Shown: positions 18,802 to 20,538 of the stretch, one piece after another | Layout of the letters: each line of letters starts with the position of its first letter | Position numbering within the stretch: the stretch's first letter is position 1 | From: a virus | Length of the DNA stretch: 20,538 nucleotides | Reading direction: 5' to 3' (one strand) | IMG/VR virus record: IMGVR_UViG_3300025132_000395 | Span: 1-20,538 of that record | Notes under the pieces: generated by a model | What the model saw: the letters and a program-made list of their open reading frames with translations, nothing else | Database searches by the model: none | What the model was told of the DNA's origin: nothing | Translations under genes and position numbers: made by a program

Positions 18802-18949
18802 AATGTTTATAACAATAGAGATAGATGACGAAGAATACCCTGTGCCAGCCGATGGTCGTGTTGGTGATGAACTAGAAGAAAGCATCCAAGAATACTTCTA
18901 TGATATTGAGGGTGCCGATATCAAACATATAAGAACAGTTACGGAGTGA
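18791..18949 (+). CDS. 52-residue acidic protein, function unknown
   Basis: The ATG at 18791 is inside the end of the DUF3310 gene. The product MKVKMFITIEIDDEEYPVPA continues with DGRVGDELEESIQEYFYDIE and ends in IKHIRTVTE: a strand, a helix and a strand, consistent with a tiny ferredoxin-like fold. I recall similar short acidic proteins near RNR genes in marine phages. Function unknown; the open frame between two solid genes and tight spacing (3 nt to RNR) support it. Confidence 0.6.
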   Translation: MKVKMFITIEIDDEEYPVPADGRVGDELEESIQEYFYDIEGADIKHIRTVTE

Positions 18950-18952
18950 GAG

Positions 18953-20538
18953 ATGATAAGCAATAAATTACCTACAGATTACCAAAACTTTATAGCACTG
19001 TCACGCTATGCACGTTGGAAAGAAGATGAACAGCGTAGAGAAACATGGGGTGAGACAGTCACACGATACTTTGATTATATGGAAAAGCATCTTGCTGACC
19101 AGCACAACTATGCCCTGCCAGAAACACTACGTGCAGAATTAGAAGAGGCTGTACTTAACCAAGCTATCATGCCTAGCATGAGAGCATTGATGACCAGTGG
19201 CCCCGCACTGGACAGATGCCACGTTGGTGGATACAACTGTTCCTATGTGCCTATAGATAGCCCACGTGCATTTGATGAGACTATGTATATTCTTATGTGC
19301 GGCACAGGCGTAGGCTTTAGCGTCGAGCGTCACAACATTGAAAAGCTACCTATAGTGGCAGAGGATTTCTATAAGACTGACACAGTTATTAAGGTAGGTG
19401 ACAGCAGACCGGGCTGGGCAAAGTCTCTAAAAGAACTTATTGCTATGTTATACGCAGGACAGATACCAGCATGGGACGTGTCAGAGGTACGCCCTGCAGG
19501 TGCTAGACTAAAGACGTTTGGCGGCAGAGCATCAGGTCCACAGCCGCTAGTAGAGTTGTTTGATTTCTGTGTTGAGAAGTTTAAGAGAGCAGCAGGACGC
19601 AGGCTCTACCCGATTGAATGTCACGACATCATGTGTAAGATAGGCGAGGTTGTAGTTGTCGGCGGTGTACGCCGTAGCGCACTTATCAGCTTGTCTAATC
19701 TAAACGATGACCAGATGGCACACGCCAAGTCAGGTAAGTGGTGGGAGAACGAAGGTCAACGTGCGTTGGCTAATAACTCTGTGGCATACAAAGGTAAGCC
19801 AGAGATGGGTACATTTATGCGTGAGTGGCTGTCTCTATATGACAGTAAGTCAGGTGAGCGTGGCATCTTTAATAGAAAGTCTGCACAGGTACAAGCTGCT
19901 AAGAACGGTAGGCGTGACGCTGAACAGGACTTTGGCTGCAACCCTTGCTCTGAGATTATTCTACGCCCCTATCAGTTCTGTAACCTATCTGAAGTAGTCA
20001 TCCGTGAAAGCGATACTATGGATACGTTAAAAGAAAAGGTGAGGCTTGCCACAATATTAGGCACGTTCCAAGCTACGCTGACTAACTTTAAGTATCTACG
20101 CAAAGTGTGGAAAGATAATACAGAGGAAGAGCGTTTGCTGGGTGTGTCTTTGACAGGTATCATGGACAACGCCATGACATCTACTACAGGCGATAAGTTG
20201 CCTATACTACTTGGTATACTAAAAGATGAGGCGGTGCGCACTAATGAAGCTATGGCAAAACAGTTAGGAATACCACAATCTACTGCAGTGACCTGCGTTA
20301 AGCCTAGTGGCACTGTGTCACAGCTTACTGACGCAGCGTCAGGTATACACGCTAGACACAACCCATATTACATACGCACCGTGCGTGGCGATAACAAAGA
20401 CCCGCTGACACAATTCCTTATCTCACAGGGTATACCTGCTGAACCTGACGTAATGAAACCCGACTCAACGACAGTGTTCAGCTTTCCTATGAAGTCACCC
20501 TTGGGTGCTATCACACGTACACAGATGAACGCAATAGA
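18953..20538 (+). CDS. nrdJ: Class II (adenosylcobalamin-dependent) ribonucleotide reductase, partial
   Basis: Starts at the ATG at 18953 with GGAG upstream and is open to the window end, giving 528 residues. Features match monomeric class II enzymes (RTPR type): SRYARW near the start; MPSMRALMTSGPALDRC (73-89); NCSYVP with C96, a redox-active cysteine; LMCGTGVGFSVER (114-126); GEVVVVGGVRRSALISLSNL (231-250); NPCSEI (330-335) with C332 as thiyl-radical cysteine and E334; FCNLSEV with C343, the second redox cysteine. It would reduce ribonucleotides to deoxyribonucleotides using B12 from the host. RTPR is around 740 residues, so the C-terminus, including the final cysteine pair, lies outside. 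Confidence 0.9.
   Translation, partial: MISNKLPTDYQNFIALSRYARWKEDEQRRETWGETVTRYFDYMEKHLADQHNYALPETLRAELEEAVLNQAIMPSMRALMTSGPALDRCHVGGYNCSYVPIDSPRAFDETMYILMCGTGVGFSVERHNIEKLPIVAEDFYKTDTVIKVGDSRPGWAKSLKELIAMLYAGQIPAWDVSEVRPAGARLKTFGGRASGPQPLVELFDFCVEKFKRAAGRRLYPIECHDIMCKIGEVVVVGGVRRSALISLSNLNDDQMAHAKSGKWWENEGQRALANNSVAYKGKPEMGTFMREWLSLYDSKSGERGIFNRKSAQVQAAKNGRRDAEQDFGCNPCSEIILRPYQFCNLSEVVIRESDTMDTLKEKVRLATILGTFQATLTNFKYLRKVWKDNTEEERLLGVSLTGIMDNAMTSTTGDKLPILLGILKDEAVRTNEAMAKQLGIPQSTAVTCVKPSGTVSQLTDAASGIHARHNPYYIRTVRGDNKDPLTQFLISQGIPAEPDVMKPDSTTVFSFPMKSPLGAITRTQMNAI

Overview
The window looks like part of a double-stranded DNA tailed phage of marine alphaproteobacteria, most like the HMO-2011-type podoviruses known from SAR116, SAR11 and Roseobacter hosts. 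The grounds are: a T7-style replication block (primase, helicase, family A DNA polymerase, endonuclease I); a DnaJ-like CxxCxGxG zinc-finger insert between the exonuclease and polymerase parts of the polymerase, a recalled hallmark of HMO-2011; a class II (B12-dependent) ribonucleotide reductase; and, at the left edge, the first 46 codons of a Rieske-type oxygenase resembling the methanesulfonate monooxygenase-like gene reported for that group. These family links are recalled, not searched. The DNA is moderately AT-rich and very densely coded.

Left arm (1-4517, minus strand): about sixteen small, tightly coupled genes. Most encode very basic, Lys/Arg/Gly-rich or small membrane/secreted proteins of unknown function. 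Recognisable members are a SET-domain protein, a LysM protein, a beta-rich probable virion protein, and the Rieske oxygenase. Eight gene junctions are the five-base overlap TAATG. A consensus sigma70-like promoter on the minus strand (4687-4715) reads into this arm.

Centre (4518-5532): a gene-poor divergent region of about 1 kb holding many inverted and direct repeats, a GC-rich hairpin, an AT-rich stretch and a compositionally odd GC-richer patch. It is the best candidate for an origin, control or attachment region.

Right arm (5533-20538, plus strand): first about fifteen small early genes (several membrane proteins, some shorter than 60 residues), then from a promoter at 9307-9335 a DUF932-like protein and a tyrosine integrase. 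The replication and nucleotide block follows: primase, DnaB/T7-like helicase, polymerase, a second promoter of the same type (15668-15696), putative single-strand DNA-binding protein, Fe-S-type PD-(D/E)XK nuclease, endonuclease I, DUF3310 (gp1.7-like) and class II RNR, which runs off the right edge.

How the parts fit: endonuclease I and the exonuclease could degrade or resolve DNA, RNR and the gp1.7-like protein supply nucleotides, and primase, helicase, SSB and polymerase copy the genome. The integrase suggests lysogenic ability, although no repressor is recognisable. No phage RNA polymerase is seen here, and the promoters are of host sigma70 type. No tRNA, CRISPR array or insertion sequence was found.
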